Below are positions 23,901 through 35,037 of a DNA stretch of 64,000 bases, one piece after another. This DNA comes from Atkinsonella hypoxylon (lineage: Eukaryota > Ascomycota > Sordariomycetes > Hypocreales > Clavicipitaceae), in assembly GCA_000729835.1 (NCBI GenBank), contig JFHB01000055.1, positions 1 through 64,000 of the forward strand, written 5' to 3'. Each line of letters starts with the position of its first letter. Position 1 is the stretch's first letter. Under the pieces are notes generated by a model. It was not told the origin of the DNA and searched no databases. It saw only the letters and a program-made list of their open reading frames with translations. The translations under genes and the position numbers were made by a program.

Positions 23901-25832
23901 CTGTTGAGGTTATCCCGGCGTCGATCAATCCAGCATTTTGGTCGACTCTTGGCGAGCACAACGCCGTTTTTGTGTCAAATACTTGGCTCCTATCCTAGCC
24001 ACCTCCGCGGATGATACCGACATGTACACATGTTTGTTGACGAAAATACGTCCTTATTATTGTTGCCAAGTCCATGCTATATTTTGAGAGTGCAATTTGG
24101 TCAGAATTAGGACAGACTTATGGTGGTTTACGACTGACTAGGTTGTCTGTCGACCGGTTTGCTTCGCTGTCCCTTTACCACTTGCGCGATAATAAGTTTA
24201 TATCAGAACGACCGAGTCCCAAAGATATTTTCCTGCTTCACGTGGCTGCAAACATCTTGTACCAGTGCTTCGCAAAAAGCACGGAGCACAGGTTAATGAA
24301 CTGGGTAAAAAAAAGGAAAGAAAGAAGGAGGAACGGGGGGACGAGGATGCAGCCACAACAGAAATTTTTGCATAGGGCTGAATCCGCCGAGCGACACTAA
24401 ATACCAGATCTTTGCTGGCTATGATTCTTGATGGGATCATTGGTTAGGCCAGGTGCTAGGGTCCTGAGTCCAGCACTAGGTGGTGGTCAAATTTCGTGAC
24501 AGGTCCCACATTCGGATTGTCTTGGGAGTCTGTCCCTGCGTGCCATGATTTGGGCAGACGCGCGGCCAAGGGGTCTGGTGGGCTGGTGGGCAGGTGGGCA
24601 GGTGGGGAGGGCGGAGCGGAAAGTCGGCAATGTGTTAACAAATTCGTCGAGCCTGGAGACCCACCCAGCCGCACGGTCTCTAACCACTTTTACGAGACGG
24701 CACGCACGGACGCCCGCTTGCAAATTCAGCAGAGCACGTTTGTGCTCCGTTCTGGAAGCCAACTAAATCAGACTTGACCAGGTTCCCGGTCCCGACAATA
24801 CAGAACGTGGCTCACCTCCACGCAACAGCGGCCGTAGTGCAGCTGGGGAAAAAAAGCTTGGCCATCTGATGATTGCGACCCATGACGATGGTAGTGGCGG
24901 CGAGGGCTCGAACAAGAATAGTTGTCTTGGCTCCTCTGTGGGTGCGAGTGTTATACTAGCACGAGCATGCCTGCTTGGCCTTCACGACTGCCAAGTCTCG
25001 CCTGTCGGAGCGATGCGATGACGGAAAAGCCGATTTTGATGAGGGTCTTGCCGTCTCTTTGTGATGGGTGAATTCCTAGATTTACTTGTGGCGAGAGAGG
25101 CCGAAGATTTTCGCGGGGACGACAGACTTTGTGAGGACTGCGGGGGAGACGGCGCCAAACCTTATTTAGGGTCGAGAGCAAGCGCGCCAACCACTGTACA
25201 TGATTTACTAGAGCCAAGAATGGATTTCTGCGCGCCTTCGACTCCAGTTCGGGAGGGAGACGTTGCAGCTACAAAGAGCGGCGCCCAAGCTACGTGTAGG
25301 TACGTAGGAAGCGGGAAAGGGATGTTCTATTGCGACAGTGACCGGGAATCTGGGCACCTCGCTAGGTTACCAAGACGCCGGTGCGCCCTGGCATTTAGTG
25401 CAGCTTCTTAGCTTAGGTGGGTAGGCTAGGACATGCGTTTTTTTCCACCAGTTACCGTTACGACTGTTATGTATCGCGGTCCTGGGGTAGACGAACAGGC
25501 TTGCTGTACGGAGAGCGGGATGTACAAAGTGCATACGGCGGCGGGAAAGCGCTGAATCTTCGCCTCGCTTCCCATTCAACTGACGCTTTAGAATTCATTA
25601 CTTTGCAGCAAAAGATAAGCAAAAGATAGAGCGTAGCGGTATTCCATCGGAGTCGTCTCGGTAAAGACAAACAATGCAGAGCAGACCAGGGGTGCTCCGT
25701 GAGCGTCAGAAAGGCCGGGGGCCTGAAGGAGGCTGCCGATTGGTCAAAGTCCGAGATGTCGTTTCCGAATGTGGCAACCAGGGCGCCATGGGAAATGGCC
25801 ATTCAATCTAGATCTTGTGGAGGTGTCAGCCG

Positions 25833-25895
25833 GGTGAAAATTACACGACGGGTCCTACCTAAGAGGGGATAGTGGGTTGCGGGACCCGTTGCGCC
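25833..25895 (+). repeat. Second copy of the dispersed short repeat
   Basis: CGACGGGTCC followed by GGGTTGCGGGACCCG, in the same order and orientation as at 20800-20855, with an inner segment that differs. See that entry. Confidence 0.45.
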
Positions 25896-26244
25896 CTTTT
25901 CACCTGGGTGGGGGCACCGTAAACCCGTATTCAATTGGCTGCGGCGTTATGACTGTCAAGGAGATAAATGGACCAGACTCCTGGCCAAACAACCAGTCGT
26001 TATTTTCCCACAGCTCGTTTATGGCAGATGGCAGAGGCTGCCCTGAAGAGAAGCAGCGCCCCAAGGGCTTTGGCAGTCGAACTGTGAGGCAAAGGAGCAA
26101 AGGCCCATCCATGTGCGAATACGGAAAGGGGGGGGGGGGGCTTAGGGGTTAGATTCGCGACGTGCCTTGAGGCCTTATTAGCACCGCCAAGGGAATTTGT
26201 GCCTTGTACGGCCACGAGTCCCGCGACCAAAGGCACGATGTCGC

Positions 26245-26280
26245 CTTGCACTTGCACTTGCACTTGCACTTGCACTTGCA
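26245..26280. repeat. 6 bp microsatellite
   Basis: TTGCAC repeated six times without interruption. Confidence 0.95.
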
Positions 26281-29073
26281 ACCTTTGTCTGGGCCCTGAT
26301 ATGATAATAAAGATTATTTAAGATTAGCAGCAGTTGCTGCGAGCGACTAGGGACCAGGGCCGGGCATCCTACATTGTGCAACAGAGCTTGAGTATAAATG
26401 CATTGTAGTGCCCACCTGGGCCGAGCGGCCACGTGTGGGATGGCATTAGCCTCGCGTGTGTGTGTGAGTGTGGGGATCCGTCACACACAAATATCTGAGA
26501 TATCTCCAACGAGCGCCAGACAGCAATCCGGAGGGGACGTTGCGATGCAGCCCAAAACATCAGCCCATCAGTATAGTATTTCTCCCTCTTCCGCCCGCTC
26601 GCAACTATAATAACAACAACAACAATAACAACAGAGAAACTCCGGCACACCCCTCAAACCCCTGAAGCGCGTTCCCCGAAGGCTGGCATGAGGCTGAGCC
26701 GCTTACCTCACGGCGTACATATGCTCCAGCGTAAACTCTCGCCTGATCTGGCGAATTGTGGTCCTGATAATCCACCAGGCTTGCTCCAACACCGTTGTCC
26801 TCGATGCGGCACGGCTCAGTCACGGAATGGCATGGCATGGCATAGCGTGGCATGGGATGGCAGGCAACTTGTCCTGCCAGCTGCACTGCCAGCTGCATGT
26901 ACTGCTCGTCGACGGACGGGTGGAGCCACCAAGGTCCGACAATTGTCGGTCCAACCAAGATACGCTTGCTTTTCGCAGTTTTGAACCAGTGTCCTGGTCG
27001 GATCGGATCCTCTTCGGCATCGTTCATGTCTCGATTTTGACTTATTTTTAAAGCTAACCCGCTGCCTTCCTGGTCTGTCATCTTTCTCGGTCCGAGGAAG
27101 TAGCCTTCTACCGCTCGTATCGAATTGACTCGTTGCAGGCATACAAGCCAGGCCCCGATTTGCTTCCGAAGACATAGCCTGGATTCGGAGTTTTCCTAGA
27201 CGAACCGACAAGTAGCTTTAAAAACCCTCAATGACGTTTCGACATCCTGATTTGGGGCTGATTGCACCATTGTGGAGCTGCGTTGCGGAAATGATGACAT
27301 GCTGTTCATCGTGCCCAGTCCCAGCCGCGACGAAGCGGGGGACTGCGTATTTTACTTTACATACGGAATACACGTTTACATATGCAGATGCTTTTTGAAG
27401 AGGCGGCAGACACATGCCATGGAATCTCACCATGAGGCCACCTACTCTGGGTTCCCGAGGCGTCATGCAGGTTAAGCTCTTGTCACATGGCCCATCTGAT
27501 TTGTCCATTTGCGATCTGGGAGAAATGTGTGAGTGTGCGGTAACTTGACGCACACGCCATGCGAGAGATCGATGGCCATGAGAGGAGACATGGCGCCGCT
27601 CCTACCAGGTCCTCGAGTCGTCGACGATGAGGTGGCGCCATGTGGCGGCAGAGAGGACCCAAGCACAAGGGGAGACGGAACGAGGGAAACCCTCTTGGAT
27701 ATCCGTTGCCCGCATGTTAGTTACTTATTCGCCCCCGTGTGATAGATGAGCGGCTGGATAACTAGTTATTGTCTCCGACAGATGGGGCCGATGTCGTCGT
27801 TCAGATGCTTTGCTTCTCCGCTTTTGTCCGAGCTACGTTGGCGATATCAACCTCAACCAGCAGCGTAAGCAAAAGCAAATGAGCAGACGCAGTGCTGCAA
27901 ATGTACCATTTCATGCTTTTGCGTGCCGTGGACGATGGCTAGGTCTCGAATTGGCTTCGGCAATCAGATTGGTGAATGAGGATATTCAAATGAGGAATAT
28001 CAATTTCACATATCTCACATGAGCTTCGTATAAGAAAACTGGAAGTACTCCATCATCTGATGTACCAAGAGCAATCTTCACTTCCACTGAATTAACCTGC
28101 TATTCAGCATATCCTCATAAGCCCTGAACTATCGTCTTGGCATACGCAAGCTTAGTATACGAGATGTACCTCGTGGTGGCCACGCAGACACGGAGTGCAC
28201 ATCCAGCCTGGACAAGCTGCAACAGCACTAAAGCCTAGTAGCATCACCAAACGCGTACATCAAGTTCCTCTGCGATATCGAGTGTGTCGAGTATGCGCGA
28301 AATGACATCTCGCCAGGGCGCAGACATCAGGCACGCGATCCATCTCACAAAGGCGTCAACCCGGCTTTGAACGCAGCAAGGGAGGAAACGGAAAGCCCAC
28401 GAGCTACCCTCGCGTCAGCTGTCGCATGGTGAGAAGGGGGCAAGACAAAAAGACACAAAAGGAAAGATGGGGCCGCGCAATCCCCTTTTCACGCTAAATG
28501 AACCCGCGTCATCTTGGAAAGCGGGTGTTGATGACGCAAACGGTGAGGAACATCCGCGGTCGGGTAAAACTTGAACCTTGGGACGCGAAATGGAGTTGGG
28601 AAGAGTAGGGGATTTTTTTTTATTTTTTTCCTTTCTTTCTGGGCGAGCGCGATCTGAATCAGGAACAAGGGCGCTGTTGGTGCCTTGGACCTCTTCAGGG
28701 AAAGTGGGTTCGTGGCGCCCTGTCAAGGGGATTCTTCTTCATGATGTATTTGTCATGGAATGCGGTTCCTGACTACTCTATGTGCCTGAGACATGGGCTA
28801 TCCTTGTGAACAAGTGGGTGTGGTGCAAATGGTTTTTTTTTTTTTTTTTTTTTTGTACTCCGTAGACTTCGTTATATGGCGATGCCGCTGTTGTCTGCGG
28901 GCGGTTTTTTTGTTTAAAAAAAAAAGAAAAGATCCCTTTCTATATCGTGAAAGTACATACCGTTTCTGTGCTACCATTGATGAATGAATCCCGTGATGCA
29001 TTGAAAGCGCTCCCTTTCTATTTTGCACTCCTCCCTGTCTCTTCGTTGTTTCCCCCTCTTCCCCATCTGAATG

Positions 29074-30053
29074 CTACAATTGCAATGCGTTGGAAATCTC
29101 AACCGTCACCTTGCCATCTTGCTCGCCTACCACCCGGATAGACTCCAGATCCTTGACAACCCAGTCTGGTCCGGCCGCAACCACCTGTTGCATGGTATGG
29201 CTGGTAACCAGTCCGACAACCTTGCAGCCAGCTGCTTTGCCAGCCTGGATGCCTGCCGGCGCGTCCTCCAGCACCAGGACCTCCCCTGCGCGATCTTGCA
29301 GGCCGAGCTTGCCCAGTCCCAGGCGGTAGCATGTCGGATCTGGCTTGCCGTTCTCCACGGATTCCGCCGTCACCAGGTGCTCTGGGATGGCGAGCGAGAG
29401 GCGGTTCAGCCACCCGGAGACGAGGGGCTCGGTCCCAGATGTGACGATGGCCCAGGGCGCTGAGCGGGCAATCAGCGAGTCGAGAAGGCTTCTGGCGCCG
29501 GGGATTTCGATGGCGTCATCACCGTAGAGGATGGGCAGTTGTCCTTCTACTTGGCGGACGTCTGGGTTGCAAGTCATGTCAATGTTCCTCGTGTTGCAGG
29601 GTAAGTAAGAAGGGGGTTTCTTTAAACAGATTACAAAGGGGTAGGTCGTCTTGTGGTGAGAAATACGAACTCCGGTTATGGGGAAGTGAATAAAGGGATA
29701 AAAAAGCCCGTCAAGGGGAGAAAAACGAGAATCAAAATGCCACACATACATTCCCAGTTCGCCTTGTCTGGAGCAATGATCTTGAATATATCTATGCTCC
29801 GACGCCCATGAGACATTTTCAGAATCTCCTCGGGTTCAAGACCGAGTTCTTTGCCTGTTCTACTCGTAGCGTCAATCCACGTTAGAAGCCCCTACTTTCT
29901 GTAACCTGAAAAAGCAAGCGAAGAAGAGACTCACGTGTGCCAGTGCTTGACAATCGCCGGCGTCGAATCAATAATCGTGCCGTCCATGTCAAAGAGGAAC
30001 CCGGAAAAGGAAACCTGTTGCGGCGGCCGCGAATAGTCCGGTTGGGAACCCAT
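29074..30053 (-). CDS. HAD phosphatase, glycerol-3-phosphatase type
   Basis: Haloacid-dehalogenase hydrolase resembling yeast Gpp1/Gpp2 (glycerol-3-phosphate to glycerol) and the related 2-deoxyglucose-6-phosphatases. Exons 30053-29935, 29859-29750 and 29561-29074 give 238 aa, close to the usual 240-250. Motif I is FLFDMDGTIIDST, with nucleophile D22 and acid/base D24. EEILKMSHGRRSID is the GPP-type cap segment. Motif II is AIVTSGT, followed by GKPDPTCYRLG and the motif LVLEDAPAGIQAGKAAG. The second intron is 188 nt, long for this window. The start ATG lies just before motif I with a short hydrophilic leader. Glycerol synthesis and osmotic tolerance are the likely role. Exact substrate cannot be read from sequence. 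The gene is isolated, between the desert and a TE-rich stretch. Confidence 0.92.
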
Positions 30054-30779
30054 TTCTTTTCATGTGAGTCCGAGGTGATTCTTTGGCCCTCTTTCGCTTG
30101 ATGTAGGTGAAGTGTTGTGATACTTATGGGCACGAGATGTTCCCGGATGACCGGCGTTAATGTCAGTTTGTTTGAAGCGAGCTTGACTTTTACCGGCGCC
30201 CTGTCTCTCGTGGCCTCTGGCGGTCGCGGCTCTAAGTAGAAGCTCCGCTTAAGTTTGCGGGGTCATTTGCGCGGGACTTCCTTTCGTGGTTAGCCTCCGT
30301 GTTCGATGCACGACCCTGTACTGGATATTGCGTGTCATCCCAGCACGTAATATGTCGCTTGCAGGCGCGTGTGGCCTTTGGGTCACGTGCTATTTAGGTT
30401 AGTTATATAATAAGCCACGTGCGCAACCTTAACCAACACATAACACGACTCCCCTTTAGAAACCCCCCTTTAGAATATCAGCTATGCCCTTATAGCAGCA
30501 ATAGAGTTAATTGTTATTGAGCACTGCTTCCTCCTCTTTCCCTTATTCCCGCAGAATCTAGCCTTTAGTCTCCTTCACTTGCCTATTGGGAGTGGAGCGT
30601 TGTGGCCCAGGGACCTCACATAAAGAGTTGAAGAAGTACCTGCTAAAAACCCTTAAATGCTAGTAATTAACTATATCTTTACTAGTAAGATTGTTACTGA
30701 GCGTAAAAAGGTTATAGTTATAGGTTAATATACACAATATATATACTATAATAACTTCGATACTTCTACAAGTACTTGT
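30054..30779. other. Promoter of the HAD gene, then AT-rich non-coding DNA
   Basis: The first 200 bp are promoter DNA of the HAD gene. From about 30380 the sequence turns AT-rich with TA-rich runs (30655-30780) and no open frame, as in decayed transposon DNA. Confidence 0.4.
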
Positions 30780-31490
30780 TAACTTAGTAGTACGTCTGAA
30801 GACCACTGGAGCAATGTAGTCGAGTGTGTTGGCGAATGCAATGACAGCGCCGCCGATGGACTCGTTTGGAAGAACAGCGATTGAGAGCCTGGATGAAGGA
30901 GGAAAAGTCGGAGTCTTGGATTTCGTATAAGCTCGGTCGGAAGCCACGGACACCTGGTTTCCAGGCGAACGAAGTGCGAATGGATATCCCATGGATACTG
31001 GTTCACAGAGGCGTCCCGGGAAACGAAGCAGCAGACCAGGCGGCTAAGGAGGCCACGGGATAGAGGTCGAACGGATCCAACGCATCTCCCGGCCAGAGAG
31101 CCAAAGTACCGGCCAAGCTGTACTTAATGGAAGCCGCCTTCAAGACACGGACCCGGGAAAAAAGGCAAAAGAACTATGTAAATCCAGCTGGCAGAGAGAC
31201 ACGGTGACGAGCTACGTCCAGACCTACACCAGAAGCTAGGGCGAAGCTGATGCAACCGCATTAAGGGCTGAGCTACAAACTAAGTGCGGTGCTAATTCAG
31301 ATAAGCACAGAAAAGATCGGGCTTCCTCTTCAACAGGCAAGTCCCCCAACGTATCAGACCCGAGGACGAACGGTGGCTTATATTCTTCTGCATGGCCGGT
31401 GTGTCAAAGACTTCCGGACCTGGAACCTAGGTGCGATTCTCATGAGAGCTTCTTATCACGTAGAAACGTTCAAGCTCGTACCTCCGTAGC
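30780..31490 (+). mobile_element. LINE (Tad-like) relic, RNase H and downstream end
   Basis: Around 30990-31060 the plus strand encodes IPWILVHRGVPGNEAADQAAKEA, which is the carboxy-terminal RNase H motif (W-GH-G--GNE-AD--AK) of fungal non-LTR retrotransposons. After a stop, further fragments in nearby frames resemble the downstream zinc-knuckle end (EKIGL and a TVAYILLHGRC-type run near 31300-31410). Several in-frame stops and frame changes show it is dead. The reverse transcriptase part is absent, as expected for a 5'-truncated LINE copy. Exact ends are not visible. Confidence 0.7.
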
Positions 31491-31670
31491 AATCGTGTCC
31501 GTAGGTTAGCTATAAGTCATCCTAGCATAAAATACGGAAGGGTCCCTTCCGTGCCTCGCGGATATATTGTAATATTCCCACGTGATATGAGAGCTAAAAA
31601 AATGCGGTTTACACCCGGACTCGATCGGGCATGTCCATAATCGTCCTCGTCAAACGGTCTGTGGGTTTAG

Positions 31671-32036
31671 TTATCCGCAAAGTAATCTAGAGCCCGACCG
31701 TACAGCCCCATCTTTCCGTCCACAAACAAAATGAACTATGCCAGCTAAGTCTTGAGCATTCCTGTCGGCAAGAATATCAGACAACTTATGATCCGCATAG
31801 GCATCACGATCCGCCTCCCGCACCATTGCCGCATAAGCTCTTTCATCTGCCCATTGCCCCGCCTCATCTAGGTCCAGCGGCTGACCTGCTTCGTCAAACT
31901 GTTCCGGCGGGTTGAGAAGGCGAGGCACTGTGCGAAGAAAACATGGAGCGTCAATAAGCTCCCATGGCACCGTACAAGCACCCTCCCAGTCGATAATTCC
32001 CAGGATGTTAAATGCCTTGTCCACAATGATATTGCA
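31671..32036 (-). pseudogene. Carboxy-terminal fragment of an APH-type phosphotransferase
   Basis: Reading from 32036, the frame gives IIVDKAFNILGIIDWEGA, which is the DWE metal-binding segment of fungal aminoglycoside-phosphotransferase-like kinases. It is followed by VPWELIDAPCFLRTVPRLL and WADERAYAAMVREADRDAYADHKLSDIL. The whole amino-terminal lobe, including the nucleotide-binding loop and the HGD catalytic motif, is missing. The break coincides with CCCTAA repeats on the coding strand. The start ATG nearest the break is at 32024, too late for a working enzyme. A gene fragment is far more likely than a short protein. Confidence 0.75.
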
Positions 32037-32058
32037 TTAGGGTTAGGGTTAGGGTTAG
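32037..32058 (+). repeat. Interstitial telomeric repeat
   Basis: Three and two-thirds exact copies of TTAGGG, the telomere repeat of most filamentous ascomycetes, inside the chromosome piece. It directly abuts the broken end of the phosphotransferase fragment. Confidence 0.9.
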
Positions 32059-32887
32059 AACCGAGAAATTAACTCGCTACACCAAGAAAAAAAAAGGCCA
32101 TGGTAACAAAATTTACAAGACACGATATTTGGCACTGCTGTTCTCGTGACTTATGCGCCTCTAACGCATCGATTTCGAGAACTACTGATTTGTACATGAT
32201 GCCGTTGACCGGTCGTTTGTCTCGGGGTTTTCTCCAATTGTTCTATTTTGTTCCATTTTTATCCGTTAGCATATGCTCTTCACGGACAGCGAGCTGAACC
32301 AGTTGTGGCAAAGAAATGAATACTACTACTCCTTCCGTGAAGAACAATATCTTCATTTCTATGGTCTTTGGACCAAAACTGAGCGAGCTCTGCTTGCATG
32401 CCATGCCGTCTTGCCACAGATGCTTCTGCGATGACACCGACCCATCCCAATAAGGAAGAAGGGACATGGATGTGTGAGGCGGAGCTGCTGATGTCTCCCC
32501 CCCCCCCCCCCTCATTCCCTGCTCGTACCCCTCGGTCCCTCGATCGTCCGTTCTTGCCCACCAAAGGCGATGACGATGCTTGGCCTGGAGGCACGTGCGA
32601 CTTGAATCGCAACAAGAGAAGAAGGGTAGCAAAGTGACACAAATTCCAACAGCAGCCTTTTCGAGCACTTCTTAGTTTTCGCCATCGTCGAACCTGCGCC
32701 GGTTCTTTCTCATTCACTTACTACTACGGTTGACTGGCGCAGACCCTCAGCCCTCAGACCCCCTCCATTCATTCAACCGCCCGAATGATCTACAGAACGG
32801 TTGCTCCTTGAGCTTGGTCCCTATCGTCTACGGTCTAGACAAGTTTGTGTGCGCCTTTGCTGGCGCTACTTGCTGAATATCAGCATC
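32059..32887. other. Upstream region of the pyroglutamyl peptidase gene
   Basis: 0.8 kb without a supported gene. It has a run of 12 cytosines near 32499-32511 and pyrimidine-rich promoter-like DNA before 32888. Confidence 0.4.
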
Positions 32888-33866
32888 ATGAGTTCCCAAA
32901 GCAACGACCCGCAAGAATTTGTGGTGCTCGTAACCGGCTTCCTGGTATGTCGTCATTGAAGCCTTGCGACCTGGCACGCCTTTCCTGTCAATCATCGCGG
33001 AACGGTCCAAACACCCAATTATGTTGTTTGTCCTTGCTGACTGTGCGATAAAGCCATTTCGGCCCCAATGGCCCGTCAACCCTTCATGGGAAATCGCCAA
33101 AGGCTTGCCGTCGTATCTACCGCCTCTGCGATCAAAAGACCCAAACGCCAAAGTCTCCGCTGACCTGCCGCCGGTTCGCATCCTTGTACATCCCGAACCC
33201 CTGCGAGTCAGCTACAAGTTTGTGCGTGACATTGTGCCTTCTTTCTGGGACACATATCAGGGCTACAAGGTTGATGTCGTGATTCACATTGGCATGACGG
33301 GTCCCCGGACATACTACCAGATTGAGCGTCGGGCTCATCGTCGAGGATACAGAAATGTAGATGTCGACTTGGAACTGCCCGAGGATGGCGTAGACGGACG
33401 GCCTGATGATCCAGACTGGATTTGGTATGGCCTGCCGGACGAAATTATTTCGGATCTGGACATTGACGAGGTACACAAACGTTGGCAGTGTTATAGCTCG
33501 GTAAGAATCCCTTTAATGTTTCCTATTCTGCACCCTGACTGGGCCGCCCGGTCATGGCGCAGATATGAAAAATGCGCCGACCGGACGCTTGCTTACATGT
33601 GCTGCTGTCAATAGAAAGACATGGATTTGCGAATCTCGGAAAATCCTGGCCGCTTCTTATGCGACTGGATATATTACTGCAGCCTATCCCACCTGCTGCG
33701 GTCAAACCGTCCCAAGAAAGTCTGCTTCTTCCATGTACCCTGTGACACGTCAGAAGGATCCACTCTGCAGGGTCGCGAACTCGCGCTGAACATGATCCGG
33801 GCGATTGCAGAGAGCGAGATATCACGGAAGCACAAGGACTCAGACAACAATGGGGCCGGAGCATAA
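32888..33866 (+). CDS. Pyroglutamyl peptidase I (family C15)
   Basis: Cytosolic cysteine peptidase that removes amino-terminal pyroglutamate. Exons 32888-32944, 33054-33500 and 33615-33866, 251 aa, all phase-0 junctions. The first exon ends LVTGFL and splices to PFRPQWPVNPSWEIA, the conserved family start. The centre has VVIHIGMTGPRTYYQIERRA. The catalytic cysteine is in GRFLCDWIYY, and the histidine is in CFFHVPCD. Fungal members are longer than the bacterial enzyme of about 215 aa because of an insert around the ELPEDGVDGRPDDPDWIWYG segment. The start ATG gives a nine-residue leader before the first beta strand. It is convergent with KEL3. Confidence 0.92.
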
Positions 33867-34077
33867 GCAGTGGTGCAAGTCTTTTCCTTCCTCTTCTCTT
33901 CTGCCCCTTACGTGCTCGAATTGTTCAATCGCATATTCGCGGAAGATAGCTTGGCACAAGTGCGCGGCGGGATTTGCCACTATCACGGGTGTTACGAGGG
34001 GCATTGCATTTGGCGGCGCCGAGGGGTGGTATAGTTAGCATGGGAACGGTTTGAGTGGGACGGACGGGAACCGTTTT

Positions 34078-34113
<36 letters not shown>

Positions 34114-35037
34114 TTTTTTTTTTTTCTCTCCTCATGTTTGATCTATATGCGGCAAAAAGCTTGCAAAAAGCCCTTTCTGCAACCCTGCTTCAGAGTTTTG
34201 TTCCTAAACACGATTTTGTGACGAATCCGTGGTTGAACAGAAAGGCAAGCACTTGCATTCCGTACTCCGTACACAGCGAGAATACGCCATTTATTCATGT
34301 ATTCAGCTCAGCATATGCAAATCTTTGTCACCGCTTGCCGAATCAGGTCATGACCGGTCCCACATCACCCCCACTCCCGTCGCCGAAGCCATGCGGTTCA
34401 AGGTCCCCTAGCTTCGGCGACCTGCTCAAGGGGGGGGGGATACGATACACTTGGCCGGGCATAGTTATAAGAAGCTCATATACTTCCACTTCCATAGTAC
34501 TCTCCCTCTTTGCCAACCCAAACCAAGTCGAAGAAATAAAAGCGCAGCAGCAAAATCGTCAAACATGTGCAAAAAAGCATCCTGCGACACATGCAGTACG
34601 CTCCTAGTCATCCCACATTTTGACGTCTGAGACAACTAACAAGCCTGGTAACTAGAGAAAGCAACGTGGTGGGGCTGCGGCGGCCACGTGCCCTCGGTCA
34701 TGGACGGCATCGCGGCCGAGGAGCGGTGCACGTGTGAGCCTCGTGTCGAGAAGGGCGGGAAGATGTATCCTCCTATGGCGAAGCAGCCTTGACTGGCTTT
34801 CCAGGCCAGCGTGGAGGAAGAGGTGTAGATGGGCGAACGGACTTGCGGGCTTGGGGGAATTTTTGGCTATGGGAGTTTGAAGGACGTGGTTGTGTAGGAT
34901 GATGCTTGGGAGGGGACACACATGTATGCGAAATATTCAAAGATGCGTACATTGCGATAGCCATGACATCAGATTCGGCCTGATCTTGGCCCGAGGTCAA
35001 CGTCACTAGATGTGATTTCGCATCCTGCCGTGTCACA
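33867..35037. other. Convergent intergenic region with a TTTC microsatellite
   Basis: 1.17 kb. A (TTTC)n run at 34074-34113 turns into pure T to about 34125. A CGTACTCCGTA motif lies at 34261-34271. Ten guanines are near 34431. The remaining open frames are unrecognised and cross low-complexity DNA. Confidence 0.5.

Larger units (their letters stand above)
20943..29073. other. Gene desert
   Basis: 8.1 kb in which I support no gene on either strand. The longest open frames (for example 173 codons at 22271-22792 minus) have no recognisable motif, no conserved partner and no intron logic. Visible content: ACCTAGGTACCTA-like motifs near 21122 and 21245, a TACTCCGTA motif at 21944-21952 and 28856-28864, copies of a dispersed repeat near 24487 and 25833, short tandem runs including GGCAT near 26826-26862 and ACA/ATA near 26609-26634, and 22 thymines at 28833-28854. 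No tRNA or 5S rRNA was recognised by eye. Confidence 0.45.

Noticed and set aside
25061..25411. 116-codon frame in the desert
   Set aside because: No motif, no neighbouring signals.
26605..27081. 158-codon minus frame
   Set aside because: Its end is a leucine run produced by an ACA/ATA microsatellite, and the rest crosses GGCAT tandem DNA.
32243..32717. Two overlapping minus frames near 32.5 kb
   Set aside because: They run through a 12-cytosine tract and have no recognisable domain.
34134..34607. 157-codon plus frame
   Set aside because: Starts after a microsatellite, has no family resemblance, and sits in a convergent intergenic region.
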